From assembly GCA_030037875.1 (NCBI GenBank), contig JASHPV010000134.1:1-14197 (forward strand): 14,197 nt of DNA, written 5' to 3'. The notes under the pieces are model-generated. The model searched no databases. It saw only the letters and a program-made list of their open reading frames with translations, and was not told the origin of the DNA. Every line of letters begins with the position of its first letter. Within the stretch, counting starts at the first letter, position 1. The stretch is from Thermoplasmata archaeon (GTDB lineage: Archaea > Thermoplasmatota > Thermoplasmata > Lutacidiplasmatales > UBA184). Made by a program: the position numbers and the translations under genes. Positions 1-7,051 of the stretch are shown here, one piece after another.

Positions 1-12
1 GGGTCTGCTCAT
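1..12 (-). CDS. Start of a further ABC-operon gene (partial, cut by window edge)
   Basis: On the minus strand an ATG at 12-10 overlaps the TGA stop (11-9) of the neighbouring permease in an ATGA arrangement. Only four codons (M-S-R-P) lie inside the window. A GAGGTG stretch about 5 bases upstream of the ATG could act as a Shine-Dalgarno site. The tight overlap indicates translational coupling to the two permeases. In MacB/FtsX-type transporters the missing partner is an ATP-binding subunit, so that is the likeliest identity, but nothing in these four codons proves it. Confidence 0.5.
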
Positions 13-1265
13 CGCAGCACCTCGGGTAACGACAGTCTCAGCGCCCGACGAACCGGAAGCGCGCTCGCGAGAAGAGCCAGGGCCACGAGCGCGACCGCGA
101 GCAATCCGAGCTCGACGGGGCTGAACACGGCCAGTCGCGCGATGTCGGAGACGGTCCCCGACCCGTAGCGGGCCAGAAGTGCCACCGTCGTCACTCCCCC
201 CGCAATGCCGACGACGACTCCACCCACGGTGAGGCCCAAAGCTTCCATGACGATCCCTTGAGCCACCATCCAGCCCGGCACGCCGATGGCGCGTCGAATC
301 CCGATCGATTGACGCTCTTGCTCGACTCGTCTCAACAGAATGATCACGAGAAACAGCAGGCCCACGATGAGCCCGATGGAAGACAGTCCAACGTAGAACC
401 CGGTGATCACCGCCTGGGCGTTCTGGATCTCCGTCGTTTGCTGAAGGAGAGACGTGACGGAGTAGTAGGGTACCAGTTTCTGGATCTCGGAGGCGACCCG
501 CTGGACCGCCGCCGGGCTGGCGGAGAGCGCGGGCGTCATGGCGACCTGGACGCTGTCGGCCGAATCGAGTAACGCGCCGGTGGGCGAATGCGCGAGCCCC
601 ACCAGCGATTGCAACTGCGAGAGAGGCAGCAGGGCCACGAACAGCGGGGAGGGTCCCAAGATCCCGGGCGGGAGACCGAAGGACCCTTGGATGGTGAAGG
701 CGCTGCCGCTGCTCGCGTTCGACGAAGGCGACAATCCCACCACTCCGCCGGTCGACAGGTTCAGGGTTTCGAGCAACGGCGTTGAGAGGAGGAGCTCGGC
801 GCTCGCCGGGCCCGCGTAGGTCCCGTTGTCGTAATGGATCGAATCTTCCGGGTCACCGAGGCTGATCGACGGGGGTAGCAGGGCCCGATCCGCCGCGCTC
901 TGGGTCAGGGTGAACGCCGCCGGGATGACTCCCTCCGCCAGCACGGGTACGACCGTTCCGCCCGGGGCGAACAGGTCCACCGGGACGCTCAGGATCGGCG
1001 ACGCCGCGGCAACCCCACTGATGGCATCGATCGCGACCGACAGATTATGGGCGCCGGAGATTCCGTGACTCGCCGCTGAATCGACGGAGATGGAGTAGCC
1101 GGCTTCCTCGATCGAGGAGAGTTCGTGGCTGTAGACGCCGCCCCCGACGGACAACAACACCACGGGAAGCGCCACCGCCGCCGCGATGGCCGCGATTGCG
1201 AGAAGCGTTTGGGCCGTCCGATGGCGCAGCGTCCGCCAGCGGAGGGACCACCGGACCGTGTTCAT
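9..1265 (-). CDS. ABC transporter permease, MacB/FtsX type (second of a pair)
   Basis: This 418-residue membrane protein has the layout of type VII (MacB/FtsX/LolC-like) permeases. It has one N-terminal membrane helix (about residues 18-40), a large extracytoplasmic domain (about 41-285) rich in Ser, Thr, Gly and Asn, and three C-terminal helices (about 288-311, 338-364 and 384-406). The stretch VEQERQSIGIRRAIGVP (about 314-330) is the cytoplasmic coupling segment that touches the ATPase. Family members use ATP hydrolysis in the cytoplasm to drive movements of the outside domain, for lipid or peptide export or for signalling; the substrate here cannot be told. The start codon overlaps the stop of the upstream permease (ATGA at 1265-1262), so the two are co-translated. 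The pair shares an HYxNGxYxGP motif, suggesting an old duplication and a heterodimer. Confidence 0.88.
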   Translation of the reverse strand: MNTVRWSLRWRTLRHRTAQTLLAIAAIAAAVALPVVLLSVGGGVYSHELSSIEEAGYSISVDSAASHGISGAHNLSVAIDAISGVAAASPILSVPVDLFAPGGTVVPVLAEGVIPAAFTLTQSAADRALLPPSISLGDPEDSIHYDNGTYAGPASAELLLSTPLLETLNLSTGGVVGLSPSSNASSGSAFTIQGSFGLPPGILGPSPLFVALLPLSQLQSLVGLAHSPTGALLDSADSVQVAMTPALSASPAAVQRVASEIQKLVPYYSVTSLLQQTTEIQNAQAVITGFYVGLSSIGLIVGLLFLVIILLRRVEQERQSIGIRRAIGVPGWMVAQGIVMEALGLTVGGVVVGIAGGVTTVALLARYGSGTVSDIARLAVFSPVELGLLAVALVALALLASALPVRRALRLSLPEVLR

Positions 1266-2569
1266 GCCGCTCGGAGCTCCTCCGCCACAGGGATCCGGAG
1301 GGCCCGGACCAGCGGGATCAGCGAGGCCACGAGGCCGATCAGTACCACCTCGACCACCCCTTCTCCCAACACCGAGGCGTTGAAGGTGACGAAGCTGAAA
1401 CCGGTCGGCAGACCTACCACGAGGCGCTCGAGAAAGTCGTTGAGCGCCGTGGCCCCAATGAATCCCATCGGGAGGCCCGCGACGAGGCCGAGGAAGGCGA
1501 GCAGCAGCCCCTCCTCTATGACGAAGCCGCCGACTTGAGCCCGCGAGTACCCCACCGCCCGGAGCAGCGCGATCTCACGAGTTCGATCTTCAACGCTCAT
1601 CAGGAGGACTGTCGCAGTGAAGAGCGTCGCGACCAGAATTCCGATCAGCCCGACCAGCGTGCCGAACGTGCGGTACAGGTCGATTATGTGCTGAATCGCC
1701 CCGAGAATGTTCCCCAGGGTGAAGAATGTGATCGCCGGGAACGCGGTAGCGAGCCGCGCCTGATCCTGACTCGCCCGCGTCGGGTCGACCAGGTGGATCA
1801 GCACCAAGGAAGCGTAGTCGGTCGATGCCGTGTCGCCCCCAACCACCTGCTGGAGCTCTGACAGATAGAACATCCCGAGGGCCGCGGACGGCAGGAACCA
1901 GAACGGCCCCGTCAATCCCACGACCTTGAACGGCGTCGCTTGGGCGAACCAGCTGCGAAGGGAGGAGGGTCCGGCAGGAGTCTGTGGACTCGCCCAAACG
2001 GTGGCGTTCGCCCCGATGTGCAGGAGCTGCGCCAGCGCGGTGTTGAGCACGATGTCGTCGGTCCGGGGCCCGTTGTAGCTACCGTTGGCGTAGTGGGGGT
2101 CGCCCGACACTGGGAAGTTCGAGCCGGAGACAATGGAGGGGACCTCGAGCCCCGCGTTATCCCCCGGTATCCATCCGATGGCCGTGACGCTCGCGGGCTG
2201 CCACCCGGCAGGGACGGAACTGCCGTTCGAGGACAGGTTCACCTGCGCGTACAAGGACGAGTTAGCGAATACCAGCGGCGTGACGAGCCACGGACTCGCC
2301 GTCGCCACGTTGGAATCCACGGCCGGGATTTCGTGCGCCAGCTTGTGGGCTCCGGTCACCGGCGGGAAACTGATGGACGACAACGAAGTGTTCGCGCTCG
2401 TGCCGATCAGGTCCACACCGCTCGTGGTCGCAAGACGAAATGCGCTCGCTTGGATCCCGGCCGAGATGGACAGAAGGACGAGAACGAGCGACGTGGCGAG
2501 ACCGATCCCGAGGGCGGTGAGCGCCGTCCGTCCCGGTCGTCGGCGAAGGGCATCGGCCGCATAGCGCAT
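1262..2569 (-). CDS. ABC transporter permease, MacB/FtsX type (first of a pair)
   Basis: This 435-residue permease has a positively charged N-terminus (RRRPGR), a membrane helix at about residues 15-38, a long extracytoplasmic MacB-like domain (about 40-300), and C-terminal helices at about 303-324, 350-376 and 399-422. The coupling segment SVEDRTREIALLRAVGYSRAQ (325-345) is a good match to the FtsX-family signature. Its ATG lies 21 bases after the mptA stop, with only a weak AAGGG about 7 bases upstream and no obvious TATA box at the right distance, so it may be read through from mptA. It overlaps the next permease by ATGA. Together with the truncated gene at the left edge this probably forms a complete permease-permease-ATPase transporter. 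The substrate is unknown. Confidence 0.88.
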   Translation of the reverse strand: MRYAADALRRRPGRTALTALGIGLATSLVLVLLSISAGIQASAFRLATTSGVDLIGTSANTSLSSISFPPVTGAHKLAHEIPAVDSNVATASPWLVTPLVFANSSLYAQVNLSSNGSSVPAGWQPASVTAIGWIPGDNAGLEVPSIVSGSNFPVSGDPHYANGSYNGPRTDDIVLNTALAQLLHIGANATVWASPQTPAGPSSLRSWFAQATPFKVVGLTGPFWFLPSAALGMFYLSELQQVVGGDTASTDYASLVLIHLVDPTRASQDQARLATAFPAITFFTLGNILGAIQHIIDLYRTFGTLVGLIGILVATLFTATVLLMSVEDRTREIALLRAVGYSRAQVGGFVIEEGLLLAFLGLVAGLPMGFIGATALNDFLERLVVGLPTGFSFVTFNASVLGEGVVEVVLIGLVASLIPLVRALRIPVAEELRAA

Positions 2570-2590
2570 GGTAAGGACCCTTGCGCCCGC

Positions 2591-3502
2591 CTAGGAAGGC
2601 GTCGTCTTTCGAAGCTCGCCGAGCAAGGCCTGATGGGCCGCGACGACGTTGTACTTGTGGATCGACTCCTCGCTCACGGTCCGCGCCCGGACGAAAGCGG
2701 TGTCGGGGACATTCGGAAATGCCTTTGCCACTCGGTGGAGGAGATCTCGGAGCACGTCCTCGACGAATTTGGGATGCTGGTGCGCTTGGATCACCATCTG
2801 CGCCTCGTCCCCGCGTTTGAGAATCGCGTAGGTCGGACTGGATTGAGCGGCCTCGATCGTGCCGATAAGGTCGTCCACCTCGATCTCCACGTCGTCGGCC
2901 AAGTCGAACATCAGCCGGGTCCGGTTGCGCTGGTTGTGGGTAATCATCGGCATCGACTTCAACGACGGGTCCCGCAATAACGGGAACTCCTCCGAAAGAG
3001 CGTCCCGGGCCGTTTCCATCGCACAGGGACACGCCGTCATGCCAACGGCCTCCGCCCCGATCGACTTCGTGACGGAAACCGGGCCATCGGCCTGCGACCG
3101 CGTACTCCTGGCCGCCGCGAGGAGGGTGTAATCCTCCATGCTCATGCGCTGTTCGGCTATCCCCCGGCGAAGGAAGTACTCGGCCGACGCGTCCACTGTC
3201 GCGGTGCGCGCATATTTGTGCCGTTGGAGTAAGGCTCGGGCAATCGCCACGCACGCCGATTCGAGGCTAAGCGCCGGACGCACCGCCGTCTCGTCCACGA
3301 TCTCGGCGAGAAGGATGGCATTCCGAGAAAGGTCGGAGCCTTTTCGGGTGGAGGGCAGATCCACTGCCACCTCGAACGTCGTGGTCAGCGTCACGACGCG
3401 ATCAGGCCGGTGAATGGTCAAGGGCTTACGGATGCCGGAAACCCCTACCTGGTGGAGCTCGAACCGACCGGCGGTCGGTTCCATGGCATGGATGTCTCTC
3501 AA
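2591..3502 (-). CDS. mptA: GTP cyclohydrolase MptA (archaeal, FolE2-like)
   Basis: MptA is an Fe(II)-dependent cytosolic enzyme that converts GTP to 7,8-dihydroneopterin 2',3'-cyclic phosphate, the first step of archaeal pterin synthesis (methanopterin or folate-type cofactors). The 303-residue product shows family hallmarks: DLPSTRKG (48-55), GMTACPCAME (154-163) with the metal/catalytic Cys158, THNQRN (188-193) with His189, and SSPTYAILKRGDE plus HPKFVEDVLRD near the C-terminus. I favour the TTG start at 3502 over the ATG at 3484. It places D3-I4-H5 where relatives carry an N-terminal D-V-Q, and it lies about 27 bases from a TATA box, as for a leaderless mRNA. Oddity: the stretch usually read as GxHMSR is GSDLSRN here, with Asp57 in place of His. 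It is first in a minus-strand run leading into the ABC permeases, whose functional link to it is unclear. Confidence 0.9.
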   Translation of the reverse strand: MRDIHAMEPTAGRFELHQVGVSGIRKPLTIHRPDRVVTLTTTFEVAVDLPSTRKGSDLSRNAILLAEIVDETAVRPALSLESACVAIARALLQRHKYARTATVDASAEYFLRRGIAEQRMSMEDYTLLAAARSTRSQADGPVSVTKSIGAEAVGMTACPCAMETARDALSEEFPLLRDPSLKSMPMITHNQRNRTRLMFDLADDVEIEVDDLIGTIEAAQSSPTYAILKRGDEAQMVIQAHQHPKFVEDVLRDLLHRVAKAFPNVPDTAFVRARTVSEESIHKYNVVAAHQALLGELRKTTPS

Positions 3503-3524
3503 GGGAAGGGCCGTACCCGGAGCG

Positions 3525-3534
3525 ACTTAAAAGT
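3525..3534. promoter_or_regulatory. Nearly palindromic TATA box shared by divergent genes
   Basis: ACTTAAAAGT has matching arms ACTT/AAGT around a central AA. Read leftward, its centre is about 27 bases from the TTG start of mptA, the archaeal TATA-to-start spacing for a leaderless transcript. Read rightward, a transcript would begin near 3556, about 20 bases before the ATG at 3576, leaving room for the GAGGT at 3568-3572. It is the clearest A/T element in the 73-base divergent region. Shared use by both genes is inference. Confidence 0.6.
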
Positions 3535-3567
3535 GGTACGCGTGCGTGCATTTGTCGTGATACGAAT

Positions 3568-3572
3568 GAGGT
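3568..3572 (+). promoter_or_regulatory. Shine-Dalgarno-like site for the DUF59 gene
   Basis: GAGGT lies only 3 bases before the ATG at 3576. The spacing is short for a Shine-Dalgarno site, but it supports this ATG over the in-frame ATG at 3612, which has no such sequence upstream. Confidence 0.4.
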
Positions 3573-3575
3573 AAC

Positions 3576-4037
3576 ATGGTCATTAATAGGCCAAGCGAGA
3601 TTCCGTCCGCGATGAGCGGAACGGCTCCGCCTCCGACACCCTCGGGCCCGGCCCCCGCCCCCCCGACGCTCTCTAGCGGATGGACCGGCGCCAAGATCGG
3701 TCCCCCGTCCGCATGGGACCCCACCAATCCGAAATCGGTGAGCGAGCAGAAGATCCTGACGAACCTGAAGAAGATCTACGACCCCGAGATCCCGATGAAC
3801 ATCGTCGACCTCGGCTTGATCTACGGGTTCAAATGGACGGGCGAGGGAGCCGTTACGGTGACGATGACGCTGACCGCGCCCGGCTGCCCCGTCGCCGGGA
3901 TACTCGCCGATGAAGTGAAGTCGGCGGTCCAGGCGGCCGAGGGCGTGAAGGAGGCCGTCGTGGATATGGTCTGGGAGCCTCCGTGGACCCCGGACAAGAT
4001 GTCGGATCTTGCCAAACGTACGTTTGGATACGTTTGA
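3576..4037 (+). CDS. MIP18/DUF59 family Fe-S assembly factor (SufT-like)
   Basis: Residues about 55-150 form a complete DUF59 (MIP18/PaaD/SufT) domain: YDPEIPMNIVDLGLIY (68-83), MTLTAPGCPV (97-106) with the conserved Cys104, and VWEPPWTPDKMS (132-143). Proteins of this family help mature or carry iron-sulfur clusters in the cytosol. The 153-residue length exceeds the usual domain of about 100 because of a low-complexity Pro/Ala/Ser/Gly tail (residues 1-52) with no membrane helix. A shorter product from ATG 3612 would still carry most of this tail. The gene is divergent from mptA, whose product is an Fe(II) enzyme rather than an Fe-S enzyme, so a functional tie is only a guess. Family assignment is firm; the exact client is unknown. 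Confidence 0.9.
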   Translation: MVINRPSEIPSAMSGTAPPPTPSGPAPAPPTLSSGWTGAKIGPPSAWDPTNPKSVSEQKILTNLKKIYDPEIPMNIVDLGLIYGFKWTGEGAVTVTMTLTAPGCPVAGILADEVKSAVQAAEGVKEAVVDMVWEPPWTPDKMSDLAKRTFGYV

Positions 4038-4063
4038 GCTGACTCGGCTGAACGCTCCCCGGG

Positions 4064-5806
4064 TCAGTAATCGGCGAGCCGGCGCTGGGTCTTCTTCGGC
4101 CCCGGCGACGACCCGACCCCAACCGCTGCCTTAGGAGCCGGGGTCGGCCCTGTGGAGCGGGAGGATTCTGCTCCCGAGTTCTTGTCAATGGATCGAGGTT
4201 CGGAGTCCTCCCCGCGAGTGCCCAGCAATTCCTGAACCCGGCGGTCGTCCGGCAAGCCGCCGGCCAGGAAGGCGACTTCTTCGGCCGTCAAGCCGAGCGC
4301 GGAAACGAGTTGACGCGCGAACTCGCGGTCCCGGTTCGACGCGGCGCGTCCCCCGGCTCCCCGAAAGGCGGCCGTCAAGAACTCCACGGCGGAGTCTGCC
4401 GCCTTGCGCCGGGAGATATGGAGCAACCGGCCGGCCTTGGCGAGAATGGAGGACCGAACGGCCCGCGTGGCTCGCGAACGGCCCATTTCTCCCAGGAACT
4501 GTGGGAAAGCAATCCGGTCGGGGGCGTGGCCATCCCCTTGAACCAGCCGCAGGCTCACTCCGCCGGTCATCAGCTCCGACGCGTAGCTCCACAATCCATA
4601 CGTCCGAAAACGGCGTGCGCGAGAGAGGAGGAGGTCGGCACCGGCCAACTCCTCGTAGGCCGCGAGGCGGGTACCGGGGTCTCGGGTAGCGCGGGGGAGG
4701 TTCTCCTCGATCCAAGGGAGCAGGTCGTCCGGTGTGGCGTCCAATCGATTCTGGATCTCCACGGAACGGTACACTCGGGGCGAGTCCAGGATTTCCCGGG
4801 TCAGGTCGAAGAAATCGGAAGTGGAATCTCGGGTCCCAAGGAGCACTTCTTGCGCTCGGCCTGGTGGCAATGCGGACACCGCGTCGAGGTCATTCAGCGC
4901 GGCGCGGAGGTCCCCGTGACTGCGCTGCACAATCGCATCGGCCGCAGCCGAGGAGATCTGGAGATGCTGCGCCAGGGCCACGCGTCGAACGGCGGACCGG
5001 AGGTCGTCGTCGCGAAGGGGCCAGAACGAGATGCGGGTCACGGCGGTGCGAAACACCGGCGAGTAGCGACTGAGGGCTTTCGGGTCGTTGACGGTCAGCA
5101 CGATCGGCTGTCGAGTATCTCGCACGAGCTTCGCAATGGCCCCCAGCCCCCCGCGGTCGGTGATGTCGGGTCGAACCTTGCTCTCACCCCAGTCGGCCAG
5201 GTCACGCTGGGCGGCGGGCAGTCGGAGCGCCTTGGAGCGGCCCCCGGAGGCCGGGACATCCGACCACTCGGCAAAGGCCGGCGGCGCCGAACCGATTCCG
5301 AGACCCCAGGCCTTCGCGAGGGCCTCGACGTGCCCGTATCGATTCCGGAGAAACTCGCGGAAGGAAATGGGCGGAGCCAGCTCGGAGGCAGGTCCCTCGG
5401 TGTCGCGGGAGAACAGACAGTCTGCTTCGTCCAGGAGAACGAGGGTGTGCTGGCCTTGGTGGGAGCTGAGGATTTCGCCGGATAACGAGAAAGCGTCGGT
5501 GAGGGCAGTGCGGCCGGCCACCTGTTCGATGGCCAGTCGGTTCCGGGCATCGGAGGCGTTCATTTCGACCAAGCCCCAACCGAAATCGTGCGCAAGCGCG
5601 ATCGCAGCTGTGGTCTTCCCCACTCCCGGGGGGCCGGCCAGCAGCGCCGCGCGGAGTCGGGGAGGGCCACGAGGGGATTGCCAACTCTTGGCCCACCGTC
5701 GAAGCTCTTCGATAGCTTCGGGGTTGCCCGCGATCTCGTCCAGAGTCGCCGGGCGAGCACGTTCCGTCAGGGGACGGTTGTCGGAGACCGTGGGTCGGGA
5801 GGGCAC
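4064..5806 (-). CDS. rfcL: Replication factor C large subunit (clamp loader)
   Basis: RFC opens and loads the PCNA clamp at primer-template junctions; the large subunit works with four small subunits. Read from GTG 5806 (580 residues) it begins just before PLTERARPATLDEIAG, the family N-terminus. Walker A GPPGVGKTT (58-66), NASD (83-86), Walker B LVLLDEAD (122-129), sensor 1 VLTVNDP (236-242) and sensor 2 HGDLRAALNDL (297-307) follow. The collar region ends in a Ser/Pro/Lys-rich tail, and the last seven residues QRRLADY resemble a short PCNA-interacting (PIP) box. An upstream ATG at 6043 is open in this frame, but it would overlap the htrA gene by 92 bases and add 79 non-conserved residues. 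GTG 5806 lies about 25 bases from a CTTAAG box. Oddity: about 83 extra residues (133-215) separate Walker B from sensor 1. Confidence 0.93.
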   Translation of the reverse strand: MPSRPTVSDNRPLTERARPATLDEIAGNPEAIEELRRWAKSWQSPRGPPRLRAALLAGPPGVGKTTAAIALAHDFGWGLVEMNASDARNRLAIEQVAGRTALTDAFSLSGEILSSHQGQHTLVLLDEADCLFSRDTEGPASELAPPISFREFLRNRYGHVEALAKAWGLGIGSAPPAFAEWSDVPASGGRSKALRLPAAQRDLADWGESKVRPDITDRGGLGAIAKLVRDTRQPIVLTVNDPKALSRYSPVFRTAVTRISFWPLRDDDLRSAVRRVALAQHLQISSAAADAIVQRSHGDLRAALNDLDAVSALPPGRAQEVLLGTRDSTSDFFDLTREILDSPRVYRSVEIQNRLDATPDDLLPWIEENLPRATRDPGTRLAAYEELAGADLLLSRARRFRTYGLWSYASELMTGGVSLRLVQGDGHAPDRIAFPQFLGEMGRSRATRAVRSSILAKAGRLLHISRRKAADSAVEFLTAAFRGAGGRAASNRDREFARQLVSALGLTAEEVAFLAGGLPDDRRVQELLGTRGEDSEPRSIDKNSGAESSRSTGPTPAPKAAVGVGSSPGPKKTQRRLADY

Positions 5807-5827
5807 GTCTCGACCAGACGCCGCGGG

Positions 5828-5833
5828 CTTAAG
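5828..5833 (-). promoter_or_regulatory. TATA-like box of rfcL
   Basis: A CTTAAG hexamer in a GC-rich gap is centred about 25 bases upstream of the proposed GTG start at 5806. The spacing equals that from archaeal TATA boxes to transcription start, so the mRNA would be leaderless. The same hexamer at the same distance precedes the DUF1684 gene at 10782. The 145-base gap between htrA and rfcL holds nothing else I can identify. Confidence 0.6.
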
Positions 5834-5951
5834 AGCCGCGCCTCGACCCACCGTGCAAGACCAGGTGAGCAAGCCCCCGGCGTAGATCGGGGGGAAGGGG
5901 TTAGGCCGGGCCGAGACCCGCGTATCGGGCTTCGGCCGGCCCCGGTGGGGC

Positions 5952-6911
5952 TCACTCCGAGCTCGCTTCGAGCTGGGGGTTCTCCTCGAGAGGCACTGTC
6001 GTGGTCTGCAACGTGGTTCGCCGCCGGAACTGGAGTTCGGCATCGGACCCGACAGGGAATTTTGAAAGCGCCTCGAGCAAGTCTCGCACCTTTCGAACCT
6101 CGAAGGGTCCGAGACGTGTGATCACGTCGCCGGCGCGTACCCCTCCACGGTGGGCTGGGGACTTCGGAACCGTTTCGGCCACCAGAAGACCCGAGTACGG
6201 CTCTAAGCTGTACTGTCGAGCGACCTCGGGACGGAGCTCGGCGACGGACACACCGATCCAGGGTCGGACGATGCGCCCTTTCTGGCGGAGCTCTTCTACG
6301 ATCCGCTGAACAGCGTGGATCGGGATGGCGAACCCGACGCCCTGAGCGAACGGGATCATCGCGGTGTTGATGCCGACGACCGCACCCGACAGGTCCGCCA
6401 AGGGGCCACCGCTGTTACCGGGATTGATCGCAGCATCGGTCTGGATCAAGCCCTCGAAGATGAAATCCGATCCAGGGAGCGGGCGGCCCAGTGCGCTGAC
6501 GAGCCCCATGGACACCGTCGGGCCCCCCGGTAGTCCGAGGGCGTTTCCGATTGCCAGTACGATCTGACCCACTCGGAGTTGTTCGGAGTCCCCCAACCGT
6601 GCGGCAGCAAGCCCGTCGGCTTCCACCTGCACCAGTGCGACATCGGTAACCGGATCACCGCCGATGATTTCACCCGGGAGTTCCCGGCCATCGGCGAGAT
6701 GAACCCGGAGTTGGGCAGCTTGGTCGACGACATGTTGGTTCGTGATGAGCAGTCCCTTCGGGTCAATCACGACGGCGGAGGCCTGGGACGGCTGCATGAA
6801 CGGGCCGACGCCGCGGCGGCGTCCCACCCGGACACTTTCGACGCTTGCGACGCCAGGCGCGATCGAATCGACGGCGGCGGTGATCCGGGATTCGAGCTCA
6901 GTGAGCCCCAT
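5952..6911 (-). CDS. HtrA/DegP-like serine protease with PDZ domain, cytoplasmic
   Basis: This 319-residue protein is an HtrA-family trypsin-like protease followed by one PDZ domain. The catalytic triad is visible: His60 in TNQHVVD, Asp90 in TDVALV and Ser167 in GNSGGPL. The PDZ domain spans about residues 215-310 (IGVSVAEL..., GVRAGDVITRLG). The N-terminus (MGLTELESRITAAVDSIAP) has no signal peptide or membrane helix, so unlike bacterial DegP it should act in the cytoplasm; such soluble HtrA proteins are common in archaea and serve protein quality control. The start at ATG 6911 is fixed by a GGAAGGTGAG Shine-Dalgarno sequence and an in-frame TGA just upstream. It is probably co-transcribed with the 85-residue gene at 7309, 140 bases upstream. 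The C-terminus is Glu-rich with no second PDZ domain. Confidence 0.92.
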   Translation of the reverse strand: MGLTELESRITAAVDSIAPGVASVESVRVGRRRGVGPFMQPSQASAVVIDPKGLLITNQHVVDQAAQLRVHLADGRELPGEIIGGDPVTDVALVQVEADGLAAARLGDSEQLRVGQIVLAIGNALGLPGGPTVSMGLVSALGRPLPGSDFIFEGLIQTDAAINPGNSGGPLADLSGAVVGINTAMIPFAQGVGFAIPIHAVQRIVEELRQKGRIVRPWIGVSVAELRPEVARQYSLEPYSGLLVAETVPKSPAHRGGVRAGDVITRLGPFEVRKVRDLLEALSKFPVGSDAELQFRRRTTLQTTTVPLEENPQLEASSE

Positions 6912-6916
6912 TTCGG

Positions 6917-6926
6917 CTCACCTTCC
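6917..6926 (-). promoter_or_regulatory. Strong ribosome binding site for the HtrA-like protease
   Basis: On the minus strand GGAAGGTGAG ends 5 bases before the ATG at 6911 and is complementary to the anti-Shine-Dalgarno end of 16S rRNA. The TGA within it closes the frame upstream, confirming this start. It suggests that the gene is internal to a leadered, multi-gene transcript, in contrast to the leaderless genes elsewhere in the window. Confidence 0.6.
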
Positions 6927-7046
6927 CCGAAGGGCGGTGGACGTCGGACGAAGTTCGGGTCGAGGGACGCCACCGGGCCGGGTCGGCAGCGGTTCGGGCC
7001 CGGACGGTGGGGCGGGAAACGGCTGGAGCGGTATGGGGAATTCCAT
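6918..7046 (-). CDS. Possible small proline-rich protein (42 residues)
   Basis: An ATG at 7046, 5 bases after the stop of the 85-residue gene, opens a 42-codon frame reading MEFPIPLQPFPAPPSGPEPL and continuing Pro/Arg-rich to a TGA at 6920-6918. It fills the gap between its two neighbours, and it is in the same frame as the HtrA-like gene, separated only by TGA and two codons. The GAG triplets just upstream are a weak ribosome site. High Pro content is easy to obtain by chance in GC-rich DNA, so this may be non-coding or the remnant of an N-terminal extension of the protease. Confidence 0.25.
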   Translation of the reverse strand: MEFPIPLQPFPAPPSGPEPLPTRPGGVPRPELRPTSTALRGR

Positions 7047-7051
7047 GGCTC

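Noticed and set aside
1940..2980. Long plus-strand open frame (346 codons) antisense to the first permease and mptA
   Set aside because: It is Arg/Gly/Asp-rich, shows no domain, and crosses two well-supported genes on the other strand. Long antisense frames are expected at this GC content.
2262..3254. Minus-strand frame of 330 codons overlapping mptA and the first permease
   Set aside because: It lies in a different frame of the same strand as two confident genes, has low-complexity Arg/Gly/Pro composition and no motif.
4310..5485. Plus-strand frame of 391 codons opposite rfcL
   Set aside because: Shadow of the rfcL coding frame; the translation is Gly/Arg/Glu-rich without recognisable domains.
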